Program-made: the position numbers and the translations under genes
Notes under the pieces: generated by a model
The model's input: the letters and a program-made list of their open reading frames with translations, nothing else
Databases searched by the model: none
Told to the model about the DNA's origin: nothing
Source: Kaistella sp.
GTDB lineage: Bacteria; Bacteroidota; Bacteroidia; Flavobacteriales; Weeksellaceae
Length of the DNA stretch: 64,000 bases
Assembly (NCBI GenBank): GCA_019459085.1
Contig: JAIBEW010000027.1
Location: 1 to 64,000, forward strand
Reading direction: 5' to 3'
Shown here: positions 25,853 to 35,083 of the stretch, piece by piece
Numbering within the stretch: position 1 is the first letter of the stretch
How the letters are laid out: each line of letters opens with the position of its first letter

Positions 25853-26994
25853 TAATTTTGAATCGTATTGATTTCTTTTCCGTGTGTTTTTCTAATAATA
25901 ACTGGAAGAAGGAACGGAAGATGGGTTATGAATTTAGTCAGTACTTCCGACAGTTTAGAATGTTGTAAAATACTTCCCAACAGTCTTCCATACCATAATC
26001 TTTGTTTAAAATTTCTATTCCAGTTTTCAGAATAGTTGCGTTCCATTTCGAGACGTGAAATTTTACCTTCTAAAAATCCTAGGGTCTGTTCAGACGCCAG
26101 TTTTGCGCTGTGAATCGCTATTGCCATTCCGTTTCCGCAAAGTGGATGGATTAAACCTGCCGTGTCGCCCATCATTAAAATGTGATTTTCTACGTTTTCT
26201 TTTTTTTCAAAACAAATCTGACTGATCGTGAGCGGTTTGCTAAAAACTGATTTGGAATTCTGCAAAATCTTTCTCAAATGCGGATTTTGTCCCACTACCT
26301 TTTCCTGAAACTCTTCGATGTTTTTATATTTCCTGAAAGATTTAAAATTAGTTAAATAACAGATGTTGAGCAAATTATTCTCCACTTTCGAAACACCGCA
26401 ATAACCGCCTTCAAAGTTATGCAAACCAACTACATCATTTGGGAATGCTCCCTGATAATGGGATTTCACCGCCAACCAGGGTGATTTTTCGTGCAGAAAA
26501 CTGCGGTTCATTTTCAAATCAAGATTTGATCTTTTTCCAAAACCTCCCAGAACAACTTTTGATGTCAGAATTTTTCCGGAGGCCAAATGAATTTCGAAGC
26601 GGTTATCTTTGAATACAATTTCATTAGCCTGATCTTCAAGGATGATGCATTTTTGCGACAACGATTTTTGATACAGCGCAAAATCCAACGTATAACGACT
26701 CACGCCAAAACCGCCTAACGGAAGTTCAGTCTTTATCATTTTACCGGATTCTGAGGAGAACTCCAGGGATTTAATTTGGGTTGGATTTAAACTTTGAATG
26801 TCGAAATTCAACCATTTGAAATAGGGTAGAACTTCATTGGAAATATATTCGCCACAGACTTTATGTTTCGGATACTGATTCTTTTCAATAACAATAACAG
26901 GAATTCCCATTTTCGAAAGGTGAATCGCGCTGGTTAAACCTGCTAATCCGCCGCCAATGATGATGACTTCGGAATCACAATTTGAATCTTTCAA
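25852..26994 (-). CDS. FAD-dependent oxidoreductase (geranylgeranyl-reductase/UbiH-like)
   Basis: A 380-residue flavoprotein and the first gene of the operon. The dinucleotide motif is VIIIGGGLAGLTSA (10-23), ending with a glutamate at IVIEK; the KHKVCGEYIS motif (about 44-52) is typical of geranylgeranyl-reductase-like and aromatic monooxygenase-like flavoproteins; the second FAD motif is MGDTAGLIHPLCGNGMA. In srs-type pathways a flavin hydroxylase oxidises the alkylresorcinol to a quinone, so hydroxylation or double-bond reduction is expected. Translation starts at TTG (26992-26994), because a stop codon lies two codons upstream and no in-frame ATG is near. Confidence 0.85.
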   Translation of the reverse strand: MKDSNCDSEVIIIGGGLAGLTSAIHLSKMGIPVIVIEKNQYPKHKVCGEYISNEVLPYFKWLNFDIQSLNPTQIKSLEFSSESGKMIKTELPLGGFGVSRYTLDFALYQKSLSQKCIILEDQANEIVFKDNRFEIHLASGKILTSKVVLGGFGKRSNLDLKMNRSFLHEKSPWLAVKSHYQGAFPNDVVGLHNFEGGYCGVSKVENNLLNICYLTNFKSFRKYKNIEEFQEKVVGQNPHLRKILQNSKSVFSKPLTISQICFEKKENVENHILMMGDTAGLIHPLCGNGMAIAIHSAKLASEQTLGFLEGKISRLEMERNYSENWNRNFKQRLWYGRLLGSILQHSKLSEVLTKFITHLPFLLPVIIRKTHGKEINTIQN

Positions 26995-27082
26995 TTTTTA
27001 TTTAAATGTAGTTAATTTTTGAGCCATGAAGCTACAAATGTTCAGTATTTTAACTGCTTTTTCTGGAATTTAAGGGTGAAAA

Positions 27083-27102
27083 ACCTTGCGTTTCCGCAAG
27101 GT
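27083..27102 (-). terminator. Rho-independent terminator of acs
   Basis: A perfect 8-bp stem (ACCTTGCG with CGCAAGGT, 4-nt loop) is followed on the minus strand by a T5 run. It lies 48 bp after the acs stop and isolates the PKS operon from acs transcription. Confidence 0.8.
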
Positions 27103-27149
27103 CAATCATTATCAAAGAAGTTTTGATTCCACATCAGCACATCAGCACA

Positions 27150-29060
27150 TCATGAAATCCTCTCGTTCATAATTTCCTCCACAATCTCCGGATTCAGCAG
27201 GGTAGAAGTGTCACCAAAATTCTTCAGATCTCCTTCTGCAATTTTTCTTAAAATCCTCCTCATAATTTTTCCGGAGCGGGTTTTTGGTAGTGCTGAGACA
27301 AACTGGATTTTGTCGAGTTTGGCAATCGGCCCAATTGTATCGCTGATGACCTGATTGATTTCTTTTCTCACATTTTCCCGGTCACGGCTTTCGCCGGTGT
27401 CTTTCAGAATTACATAACCGTAAAGCGCACTTCCTTTGATATCATGCGGATAACCGACAATTGCAGATTCTGCAACAGCAGGATGTTGATTAATGCTGTC
27501 TTCAATAGGTGCGGTTCCGAGATTGTGGCCGGAAACAATAATCACATCATCAACCCGTCCCGTTATTCTGTAATAACCGACTTCATCGCGTAAAGCACCG
27601 TCGCCGGTGAAATATTTTCCCGGAAAAGCCGAAAAATACGTTTCTTTATACCGCTGATGGTCGCCCCAGATCGTTCTGGCGATTCCCGGCCACGGAAAAC
27701 GGATACATAAATTGCCATCAACCTGATTTCCCGTGATTTCATTACGCTTATCGTCCATCAAAACCGGCTGAATTCCGGGAAGCGGAAGGGTAGCGTAAGT
27801 GGGTTTTGTCGGCGTTACAAAAGGGATCGGGGAAATCATGATGCCACCGGTTTCGGTTTGCCACCACGTATCCACAATCGGACATTTTTTCTTCCCAACA
27901 TGGTCGTTGTACCAATGCCACGCTTCTTCATTGATCGGTTCTCCCACGGAACCAATGACTCTTAAACTCGATAAATCATGTTTTTCCACCCATTCATAGG
28001 ATTCTTTTGCTAAAGAACGGATCGCGGTTGGCGCAGTATAAAACTGCGTGACTTTATGTTTTTCAATAACTTCCCAAAAACGGTCGGGCTCAGGATAAGT
28101 CGGAACGCCTTCAAAAATGACCGTTGTAGCGCCATTTGCCAACGGACCGTATAAAATATACGAATGTCCCGTAATCCAGCCGATATCTGCCGTACACCAG
28201 AAAATATCGTTTTCTTTATAATTAAAAACATTTTTGAAAGTGTAAGCAGTGTACACCATAAAACCGGCGCAGGTGTGCAGCATACCCTTCGGTTTTCCTG
28301 TAGAACCGGAGGTGTAGAGGATGAAAAGGGGATCTTCAGCATCCATAATCACTGATACAAAATCAGTTGGCGCTTTTTCGTACAGTGGTTCGAGCCATAA
28401 ATCGCGGCCTTCCTTCATTTTTACTTCACCACTGGTTCTTTTTACGACCAAAACTTTTTCAACTGTCGGACAGTTTTCTACTGCTTCATCGATGATTCCT
28501 TTCAGGTCAATCGCTTTGTTGCCGCGGTAACTGCCGTCTGAACAGATGATGAGTTTTGCCTCGCAGTCGTTCACGCGTGAAGTCACTGCAGAAGCGGAAA
28601 ATCCTGCAAAAATCACCGAATGTACGGCCCCTAGCCTGGCGCAGGCCAACATGGTAACCGCCAGTTCAGGAATCATGGGTAAATAAATGCAGACGCGGTC
28701 GCCTTTTACGATGCCCAGATCGCGGAGAACATTGGCCATTTTACAAACCCGGTCCCGCAGTTCAGCATAGGAGATATGCTGCGATTCCTCTTTCAGGTCG
28801 TTGGGTTCCCAAATAATGGCGGTTTTAGTGCCGCGGGTGTTCAGATGCCTGTCGATACAGTTTTTTGTAATATTGAGTTTTGCGTTCTTAAACCACTTTA
28901 TTTTGGCTTCATGCATATCATATTCCACCACTTTGGTCCATCTCTGGTACCAGACAAAATTTTCGTCGGCGATTTTGTCCCAGAATTTCTTCGGGTTCTT
29001 GATGGATTTTTTATACTGTTTGAAATAATCGGGAAGGTCATCAATAAAATAGTTTTTCAT
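27150..29060 (-). CDS. acs: Acetyl-CoA synthetase (AMP-forming)
   Basis: A 636-residue ANL-superfamily ligase making acetyl-CoA from acetate, ATP and CoA via acetyl-AMP. Motifs: the P-loop-like YTSGSTGKPKGMLH (about 262-275), TWWQTETGGIM in the adenylation core, the hinge and YFTGDGA, and the C-terminal catalytic lysine in PKTRSGKIMRR, which is the usual target of lysine acetylation. Length is standard. It could feed malonyl-CoA supply to the neighbouring PKS operon, but a terminator separates them, so this is coincidental or indirect. Confidence 0.97.
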   Translation of the reverse strand: MKNYFIDDLPDYFKQYKKSIKNPKKFWDKIADENFVWYQRWTKVVEYDMHEAKIKWFKNAKLNITKNCIDRHLNTRGTKTAIIWEPNDLKEESQHISYAELRDRVCKMANVLRDLGIVKGDRVCIYLPMIPELAVTMLACARLGAVHSVIFAGFSASAVTSRVNDCEAKLIICSDGSYRGNKAIDLKGIIDEAVENCPTVEKVLVVKRTSGEVKMKEGRDLWLEPLYEKAPTDFVSVIMDAEDPLFILYTSGSTGKPKGMLHTCAGFMVYTAYTFKNVFNYKENDIFWCTADIGWITGHSYILYGPLANGATTVIFEGVPTYPEPDRFWEVIEKHKVTQFYTAPTAIRSLAKESYEWVEKHDLSSLRVIGSVGEPINEEAWHWYNDHVGKKKCPIVDTWWQTETGGIMISPIPFVTPTKPTYATLPLPGIQPVLMDDKRNEITGNQVDGNLCIRFPWPGIARTIWGDHQRYKETYFSAFPGKYFTGDGALRDEVGYYRITGRVDDVIIVSGHNLGTAPIEDSINQHPAVAESAIVGYPHDIKGSALYGYVILKDTGESRDRENVRKEINQVISDTIGPIAKLDKIQFVSALPKTRSGKIMRRILRKIAEGDLKNFGDTSTLLNPEIVEEIMNERIS

Positions 29061-29146
29061 GTCCGCAGTTTTACATTGTTAAATTTAATTATAAATTTTA
29101 ACCTTACACCAATGACCGTAAAAAAATCAGATTATTTCATGCTCTG

Positions 29147-29177
29147 TTTTGAGATTAAAAATAAATTTCTATCTTTG
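29147..29177 (+). promoter_or_regulatory. Promoter of the pyrB-carAB operon
   Basis: TTTTG at 29147-29151, an 18-bp spacer and a perfect -7 box TATCTTTG at 29170-29177 match the Bacteroidota sigma-ABfr consensus. The start codon of the leader ORF is only 6 nt further, so the transcript should be leaderless or nearly so. Confidence 0.85.
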
Positions 29178-29183
29178 CACCTA

Positions 29184-29258
29184 ATGAAAAGAACATTTCC
29201 ATTAGACGTGATACAGATAGGTAGAAATACCGATTTCAGCGATATTTATTTTATTTAA
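29184..29258 (+). CDS. Leader peptide upstream of pyrB (pyrL-like)
   Basis: A 24-codon ORF, starting MKRTFPLDV and ending SDIYFI, between the promoter and pyrB. Its TAA (29256-29258) shares two bases with the 5' arm of a terminator hairpin, and the RNA before the hairpin is U-rich. This is the arrangement of E. coli pyrL: if UTP is scarce, polymerase pauses in the U tract, the ribosome catches up and covers the stem, and transcription proceeds into pyrB. Function in this organism is inferred; the arrangement is seen directly. Confidence 0.75.
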   Translation: MKRTFPLDVIQIGRNTDFSDIYFI

Positions 29259-29286
29259 CGAAGCCATTTTGGCTTCGTTTTTTTTT
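29257..29286 (+). terminator. Attenuator hairpin before pyrB
   Basis: A perfect 9-bp stem (AACGAAGCC at 29257-29265 with GGCTTCGTT at 29271-29279, loop ATTTT) is followed by a T9 run to 29286. It lies 20 bp before the pyrB start, inside the operon, so it must act as a regulated terminator. A ribosome stopped at the leader TAA would cover the 5' arm. Confidence 0.85.
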
Positions 29287-29305
29287 GATTTTAATTGAAA
29301 AGGCT

Positions 29306-30196
29306 ATGCTTACAACCACAGATTTAACTGCAGAAAAAATTTACGCTTTGTTAAAGACTGCCGACGAATTTTCGCAGGGAAAAGTCCTGAAAGCTCAGGG
29401 CGATATTTATGTTTCGAATCTTTTTTTTGAAGACAGTACGCGCACCAAAACGAGTTTTGATGTTGCCGAAAGAAAATTAGGATTGCAGGTGGTGCCTTTT
29501 GATGTAACATCGAGTTCTGTAAATAAAGGCGAATCTTTGTATGATACAGTAAAAACACTGGAAAGTGTAGGAATCGATCTGGTCGTGATCCGTCATCAAA
29601 AAGATCAGTTTTACAACGATTTAAAAAACCTCAGTATTCCGGTGATTAACGGCGGCGACGGGACTGGAAATCATCCTTCACAGTGTCTTTTGGATCTCAT
29701 GACCATTCATCAGGAATTCGGAAAATTCGAAGGGTTGAAAGTGGGAATCGTTGGCGATGTGAAACACAGCAGAGTAGCCAATTCCAATGCAGAAGCATTA
29801 AGGAAACTGGGAGCTAAAGTGTATTTTTCCGGACCCGAAAAATGGTTTGATGAAGGAACCATCATTAACGGAACTTACCGGTCTTTGGATAACCTGATCA
29901 AAGAAGTGGATGTGTTGATGCTGCTCAGAATCCAGCACGAACGTCACGGCGAAAAAATGAAAATCTCTTTGGAAAACTACCATAAAAAATACGGTTTGAC
30001 TAAAGAACGCGAAAAAATGATGAAAGAAGAAGCAATCGTCATGCATCCGGCGCCGATTAACAGAGGAGTTGAAATTGATGATGAATTGGTGGAATGCAAA
30101 CGTTCCAGAATTTTCAAACAAATGGAAAACGGTGTATTCGCGCGAATGGCCATTCTGAAAGATGCCCTGGAAGAAAAAGGGTTTGAGTTTAAATAA
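29306..30196 (+). CDS. pyrB: Aspartate carbamoyltransferase catalytic subunit
   Basis: A 296-residue enzyme of the first committed step of pyrimidine synthesis, joining carbamoyl phosphate and aspartate. The carbamoyl-phosphate motif STRTKTSF (about 44-51), the [11 protein letters not shown] loop and HPAPINRG are intact. A TTG 21 nt upstream lies in the attenuator T run and is not a start; ATG 29306 has AAAGG 3 nt upstream. No pyrI regulatory subunit is present. It heads the pyrB-carA-carB operon. Confidence 0.96.
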   Translation: MLTTTDLTAEKIYALLKTADEFSQGKVLKAQGDIYVSNLFFEDSTRTKTSFDVAERKLGLQVVPFDVTSSSVNKGESLYDTVKTLESVGIDLVVIRHQKDQFYNDLKNLSIPVINGGDGTGNHPSQCLLDLMTIHQEFGKFEGLKVGIVGDVKHSRVANSNAEALRKLGAKVYFSGPEKWFDEGTIINGTYRSLDNLIKEVDVLMLLRIQHERHGEKMKISLENYHKKYGLTKEREKMMKEEAIVMHPAPINRGVEIDDELVECKRSRIFKQMENGVFARMAILKDALEEKGFEFK

Positions 30197-30197
30197 T

Positions 30198-30287
30198 GGA
30201 CATCAGATATCAGACAACAGATCTATTTAAATTAGAATAATAGAATTGTTTTTTAGTGTGAAATCTGATATCTCAAGTCTGAAATCT
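30198..30287. repeat. Inverted short repeats in the pyrB-carA gap
   Basis: GGACATCAGATATCAGAC (30198-30215) and an inverted relative, AAATCTGATATCTCAAGTCT (30261-30280), bracket an AT-rich stretch. The motif belongs to the same family as the repeats between carA and carB. It could form a stem-loop within the operon mRNA. Confidence 0.5.
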
Positions 30288-30295
30288 AAAAAAAA

Positions 30296-31384
30296 ATGAA
30301 AAAGAAATTAATATTAGAATCCGGTGAAGTATTCCACGGTGAAGGTTTCGGAGCCAATCTGGAAACAGATGGCGAAGTGGTCTTCAATACAGGAATGACC
30401 GGTTATCAGGAACTTATTTCCGATCCGTCCTATTGCGGACAGATTGTGTGTATGACCTATCCATTGATTGGGAATTACGGCATCAACCGCGACGATTATG
30501 AAAGCATTGAACCAGCAATCAAGGGTTTAATTGTAAAGGAACTGTGTGATTTCCCATCGAATTTCCGGAACCAACTGACTTTGGATGAATTTTTTCAGAA
30601 AAAGAAACTTTCGGGAATCTCAGGAATCGATACAAGAAGACTCACAAGAGTCCTGCGCAGCAAAGGCGTGGTAAAAGGAAAAATAGTGGATGAGGATTTT
30701 GATGATCATTTAGTCATTGAAAGTTTAAAAAATACCGTTTTTCCAACCAATCAGGTTGAACAGGTTTCAACAAAAACAGCTTATGCAAGTCCTGGAAGGG
30801 GATTGAAAGTGGTTCTGGTCGATTTCGGCTCCAAACTGGGAATTTTGCGGGAACTTACCCAACGCGACTGCGATGTTACGGTGGTTTCACAGGATGTCAC
30901 TGCAGAAGAAATTTTACTGATGGATCCGGACGGAATCATGCTTTCCAACGGTCCGGGTGATCCTGAAGATGTGAAAGGAGCGTCGGAACTCATCAATGGT
31001 CTGCTCGGGAAAGTTCCGATTTTCGGAATTTGTTTGGGACATCAGCTCATTGGTCTGGCCTGCGGCGCAAAAACCTTCAAACTGAAATTCGGTCACCGCG
31101 GCGGAAATCATCCGGTTCTGGATTTAAAGAAAAATAAAGTCGCCATCACTTCCCAAAATCACGGTTATGCTGTTGATCAGGAATCGTTAAAAAATACAGA
31201 TTTAGAGGAGACTCACATCGCACTGAACGACAGAACGAACGAAGGTTTGAAGCATAAAATTCATCCGTGTTTCTCCGTTCAGTATCACCCGGAAGCAAGT
31301 CCTGGTCCAGAAGACGCGAATTATCTGTTTGATGAATTTATTGAGTTGATGGAGGACTTTAAGACATCAGATGTCAGAAATTAG
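30296..31384 (+). CDS. carA: Carbamoyl-phosphate synthase small (glutaminase) subunit
   Basis: A 362-residue glutamine amidotransferase subunit that hydrolyses glutamine and passes ammonia to CarB. The N-terminal CPSase domain (residues 1-150) is followed by a class I GATase domain with the nucleophile Cys in FGICLGHQLIG and the His-Glu pair in SVQYHPEASPG. The family motif GNYGINRDDYES is present. Its last seven residues (KTSDVRN) and stop are encoded by the GACATCAGATGTC repeat unit, so the repeat has overwritten the native 3' end. It lies 99 bp after pyrB in the same operon. Confidence 0.96.
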   Translation: MKKKLILESGEVFHGEGFGANLETDGEVVFNTGMTGYQELISDPSYCGQIVCMTYPLIGNYGINRDDYESIEPAIKGLIVKELCDFPSNFRNQLTLDEFFQKKKLSGISGIDTRRLTRVLRSKGVVKGKIVDEDFDDHLVIESLKNTVFPTNQVEQVSTKTAYASPGRGLKVVLVDFGSKLGILRELTQRDCDVTVVSQDVTAEEILLMDPDGIMLSNGPGDPEDVKGASELINGLLGKVPIFGICLGHQLIGLACGAKTFKLKFGHRGGNHPVLDLKKNKVAITSQNHGYAVDQESLKNTDLEETHIALNDRTNEGLKHKIHPCFSVQYHPEASPGPEDANYLFDEFIELMEDFKTSDVRN

Positions 31385-31801
31385 ACATCAGATTGCAGAC
31401 ACAGTAATTGTATAGAATGAAAATTAAATGCACAATTTCGAAAAATTAATTTTCTGGCAAAAATCAATAGCGCTTTCAAAAGAAGTGTATTTAGTGTGTC
31501 TTGATTTGCCTTTGGATGAGAAGTTTGGATTGATTTCACAGATAAAAAGATCAGTGATTTTCAAATATTGCGGAAGGTGCCGGAAGAAATAACGACAGAG
31601 AATTCTACCATTTTCTGGGTATTGCAAACGCATCATCATTTGAACTTCAAACCCAGCTTATTTTGGCAAAAGAATTAAATCTTGTTCAGTCAGAAAAAAT
31701 TGAAAATCTGCTTTTACAGCTTAATGAAATCCAGAGAATGATTTACACGTTTAAAAGCACTTTAATTAAATAAACCGTTTCCATGTTGGACATCTGATGT
31801 C
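31363..31801. repeat. Inverted repeat pair flanking the carA-carB insertion
   Basis: GACATCAGATGTC (31363-31375) and its exact reverse complement GACATCTGATGTC (31789-31801) bracket the dead four-helix-bundle gene. Degenerate extra copies of the ACATCAGA/ATCTGA unit follow on both sides (31384-31400 and 31804-31825). Confidence 0.65.
31428..31773 (+). pseudogene. Frameshifted four-helix-bundle (23S rRNA-IVS-type) protein gene
   Basis: Reads MHNFEKLIFWQKSIALSKE up to QIKRSVI, then continues in another frame as SNIAEGAGRNNDREFYHFLG and on to YTFKSTLIK at TAA 31771-31773. Family members have SIPSNIAEG here, so about 8 bp are missing near 31563 and the frame shifts, giving a stop 54 codons in. 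Proteins of this family are small helical bundles named for genes inside 23S rRNA intervening sequences; their role is unclear. It is wedged between carA and carB and flanked by inverted repeats, as if it arrived as a unit. Confidence 0.85.
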
Positions 31802-31832
31802 TGCCATCTGAAATCTAGTATCTATAAAAAAA

Positions 31833-34800
31833 ATGAAAAGAAACGACATAAAAACGATCCTCGTTATCGGTTCCGGGCCCATCATTATCGGTCAGGCTGC
31901 CGAATTCGATTATGCGGGAACTCAGGCGTGTTTGGCGCTGAGAGAAGAAGGGTATAAGGTGATTTTAATCAATTCAAATCCCGCCACCATCATGACCGAC
32001 GTGGAAATTGCCGATAAAGTGTATATCGAACCGATTTCCCTTCCGTTTGTAAGCCATATCATCCGAAAAGAACGGCCGGACGCGCTTTTGCCGACTCTTG
32101 GCGGACAAACCGGACTTAATATGGCTGTGGAACTGCAGAATTCTGGGATTTTGGAGGAATGCAAAGTCGAAGTTCTCGGAACCAAACTTTCTGCCATCAA
32201 TCAGGCTGAAGACCGCGATTTATTCCGCGAACTGATGAGAGAACTCAATGAGCCTGTTCCGGATTCCGATATTGTGAATACCGTTCAGGGCGCTTTGGAA
32301 TTTGCCCAGAACATCGGTTATCCGGTAATTGTGCGTCCTGCCTTTACGATGGGTGGAACCGGCGGCGGAATTGCCGCAAATGAAGAGGAACTGAAAGAAA
32401 TTGCCAGTTTCGGTCTGAAATATTCGCCGGTAACCCAATGTCTGATTGAAAAATCCATCGCCGGTTTCAAAGAAATAGAGTACGAGGTGATGCGTGACAA
32501 AAACGACAATGCCATCGTAGTCTGCAACATGGAAAATATTGATCCAGTCGGAATTCATACCGGAGATTCCATTGTGGTGGCGCCATCGCAGACCTTATCG
32601 GACCGCGAGTATCAAATACTGAGAAATGCTTCCTTAAAAATTATCCGTGCACTCGGAATTGAGGGCGGCTGTAATGTTCAGCTGGCGTTAGATCCGAACT
32701 CTTTCGACTACTTTATCATTGAGGTAAATCCGCGGGTTTCGCGATCATCAGCTTTAGCAAGTAAAGCAACCGGTTATCCGATTGCAAAAATTGCAGCGAA
32801 AATTGCGGTTGGTTTAACGCTCGATGAGATCATGAATCCGGTTACAGGAAAGACTTACGCATGTTTTGAGCCCGCTCTAGATTATGTGGTGACGAAATTT
32901 CCAAGATTTCCTTTCGATAAATTCGAGACTGCAGACCGCCGACTTTCTACTCAAATGAAAGCAACGGGCGAAGTGATGGCCATCGGAAGAAATTTTGAGG
33001 AATCGTTGCAGAAAGCCATCCGGTCCCTGGAAACCGGCTTGAGACATATCGGTTTGAAGTCATCTCAAGCAGAAGCGTTAACCGACGAAGAAATTGAAAG
33101 AAGAATCCGTGTTTGTGACGACGAAAGATTATTCATCATTGGTGATGCGTTGCGCAGAGGTTACGACTGGGAACAAATCGTGGAATGGAGCAAAATCGAT
33201 AAATTCTTTATCTGGAAAATCAAAAAACTGATCGACTTTGAAAAAGTAATTGCCGAAAATAAATTCAATACGGAAATATTGCTGAAAGCGAAAAAACTCG
33301 GTTTTTCAGATTTCAGCATTTCCCATTTATGGAATTCAAGCCAGAAAGAAATCTTTGAATTCAGAAGAACGAACGGCGTAATGCCCGTTTATAAAATGGT
33401 GGATACCTGCGCTGCTGAATTCGAGAGCGAAACGCCGTATTTCTACGGAACTTACGAAGAGGAAAACGAAAGCGTTCCTTCCGACCGCGAAAAAATCATC
33501 GTTTTGGGTTCCGGACCCATCAGAATCGGGCAGGGTGTTGAGTTTGATTACGCGACCGTTCATTCGGTTTGGGCGATCAAAGAAATGGGTTACGAAGCCA
33601 TCATCATCAACAACAATCCGGAAACAGTTTCTACTGATTTCTCAATTTCAGACAAGCTTTATTTCGAGCCTTTAACCGAAGAAGATGTCATGAACATCAT
33701 CGAACTCGAAAAACCGAAAGGCGTTGTAGTGCAGTTCGGCGGACAAACCGCTATTAATCTGGCCGATAAACTCGCCGCGCATGGCGTGAAGATTTTAGGA
33801 ACTTCACTTGAAGATCTGGACCGTGCTGAAAACCGGAATAAATTCGAAGCCGCGCTTCAGGAACTCGGCATTCCGCAGCCTTTGGGGAAAACCTGTTTCA
33901 CGAAAGAAGAAGCTTTGATCATCGCTAATGAAATCGGTTTCCCGGTTTTGGTTCGTCCGAGTTATGTTTTGGGTGGAAGAGCCATGGAAATTGTGTACGA
34001 CGAGAAAGAACTCGATTATTATATGACGAATGCGGTGAAGGAAAATTCGGAACATCCGATCCTCATCGACCGTTATTTGACCGGAAAAGAAGTGGAAGTA
34101 GACGCCATTTCTGATGGTGAAACCGTTGTAATTCCGGGAATTATGGAACATATCGAAAGGGCAGGAGTGCATTCCGGCGATTCCATTGCGGTTTATCCGC
34201 CGCAAAATATCGACCAGCGACAGATCGATATGCTCGTTGATTATACCGAAAGACTGGCGAAAGGTCTGAATGTAATCGGTTTGATGAATATTCAGTACGT
34301 CCTTTATGAAGGAGAGGTGTATGTGATTGAGGTAAATCCACGATCGAGCAGAACCGTGCCTTTCCTTTCAAAAATTACGGAAATTCCGATGGCGAATCTG
34401 GCTACGAAAGTCATTCTGGGTCAGAAGCTGAAAGATTTAGGCTACAAAAACGGTCTGGCTCCGGTGAAAGAGGGAATTTTTGTAAAAGTTCCGGTATTTT
34501 CTTTCTCCAAATTAACGAAAGTGGATATTTCACTCGGTCCGGAAATGAAATCCACCGGAGAAGTAATGGGCAAAGACACGACGCTCGAAAAAGCGCTTTA
34601 CAAAGGCCTCATCGGTTCAGGAAGAAAAATGCCGCTTCACGGCGCCATCCTTTTCACCGTTGCCGATAAACACAAAGAAGAAGCCTGTGAACTGGCAAGA
34701 CGTTTTCAGGAAATTGGTTTTAAAATCTGGGCGACCGAAGGAACGGCTAATTATTTCCAGGAACACGGCGTGAGAACCAAAATCGGATATAAAATCGAGG

Positions 34801-35015
34801 AAAATCCGGAAATCAATCTGATTGATCTCATCCAGAAAGGAAAAGTACAGTACATTGTCAACACGATGACGAAAGGGAAACAGTCGGAAAGAGACGGCTT
34901 CCAGATCCGCAGAACATCTGTCGAGAACGGTGTTCCTTGTCTTACTTCAATGGATACCGTTGAAGCGATTCTGAAAGTGATTGAAAGCATGAGTTTCAAA
35001 ATGGAGAAGATGTAG
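31833..35015 (+). CDS. carB: Carbamoyl-phosphate synthase large subunit
   Basis: A 1060-residue enzyme with two homologous ATP-grasp halves (about residues 1-540 and 541-930) and a C-terminal MGS-like allosteric domain. It makes carbamoyl phosphate from bicarbonate, ammonia and two ATP for pyrimidine and arginine synthesis. Repeated signatures [17 protein letters not shown] and [17 protein letters not shown] open each half, and [15 protein letters not shown] and [15 protein letters not shown] mark both catalytic sites. Last gene of the pyrB operon, separated from carA by 448 bp of repeats and a pseudogene; a bidirectional terminator follows. Confidence 0.98.
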   Translation: MKRNDIKTILVIGSGPIIIGQAAEFDYAGTQACLALREEGYKVILINSNPATIMTDVEIADKVYIEPISLPFVSHIIRKERPDALLPTLGGQTGLNMAVELQNSGILEECKVEVLGTKLSAINQAEDRDLFRELMRELNEPVPDSDIVNTVQGALEFAQNIGYPVIVRPAFTMGGTGGGIAANEEELKEIASFGLKYSPVTQCLIEKSIAGFKEIEYEVMRDKNDNAIVVCNMENIDPVGIHTGDSIVVAPSQTLSDREYQILRNASLKIIRALGIEGGCNVQLALDPNSFDYFIIEVNPRVSRSSALASKATGYPIAKIAAKIAVGLTLDEIMNPVTGKTYACFEPALDYVVTKFPRFPFDKFETADRRLSTQMKATGEVMAIGRNFEESLQKAIRSLETGLRHIGLKSSQAEALTDEEIERRIRVCDDERLFIIGDALRRGYDWEQIVEWSKIDKFFIWKIKKLIDFEKVIAENKFNTEILLKAKKLGFSDFSISHLWNSSQKEIFEFRRTNGVMPVYKMVDTCAAEFESETPYFYGTYEEENESVPSDREKIIVLGSGPIRIGQGVEFDYATVHSVWAIKEMGYEAIIINNNPETVSTDFSISDKLYFEPLTEEDVMNIIELEKPKGVVVQFGGQTAINLADKLAAHGVKILGTSLEDLDRAENRNKFEAALQELGIPQPLGKTCFTKEEALIIANEIGFPVLVRPSYVLGGRAMEIVYDEKELDYYMTNAVKENSEHPILIDRYLTGKEVEVDAISDGETVVIPGIMEHIERAGVHSGDSIAVYPPQNIDQRQIDMLVDYTERLAKGLNVIGLMNIQYVLYEGEVYVIEVNPRSSRTVPFLSKITEIPMANLATKVILGQKLKDLGYKNGLAPVKEGIFVKVPVFSFSKLTKVDISLGPEMKSTGEVMGKDTTLEKALYKGLIGSGRKMPLHGAILFTVADKHKEEACELARRFQEIGFKIWATEGTANYFQEHGVRTKIGYKIEENPEINLIDLIQKGKVQYIVNTMTKGKQSERDGFQIRRTSVENGVPCLTSMDTVEAILKVIESMSFKMEKM

Positions 35016-35038
35016 AATCCCTGACATGCAAATACAAA

Positions 35039-35062
35039 AACGCGCCGAAAAGCGCGTTTTTT
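35039..35062. terminator. Bidirectional terminator between carB and the anti-sigma gene
   Basis: The stem AACGCGC/GCGCGTT (35039-35045, 35052-35058) is followed by a T8 run on the plus strand and preceded by a run of A that gives a T run on the minus strand. It ends both the pyr operon and the convergent sigma/anti-sigma operon. Confidence 0.85.
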
Positions 35063-35083
35063 TTATTCTTAAAATCTGTTTTT

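Noticed and set aside
28776-29258. A 160-codon plus-strand frame overlapping acs
   Set aside because: Only its last 24 codons lie downstream of the pyr promoter; the remainder is antisense to acs.
29285-29306. TTG start of pyrB seven codons upstream
   Set aside because: It lies in the T run of the attenuator, and the ATG at 29306 has a purine-rich site and matches the family start.
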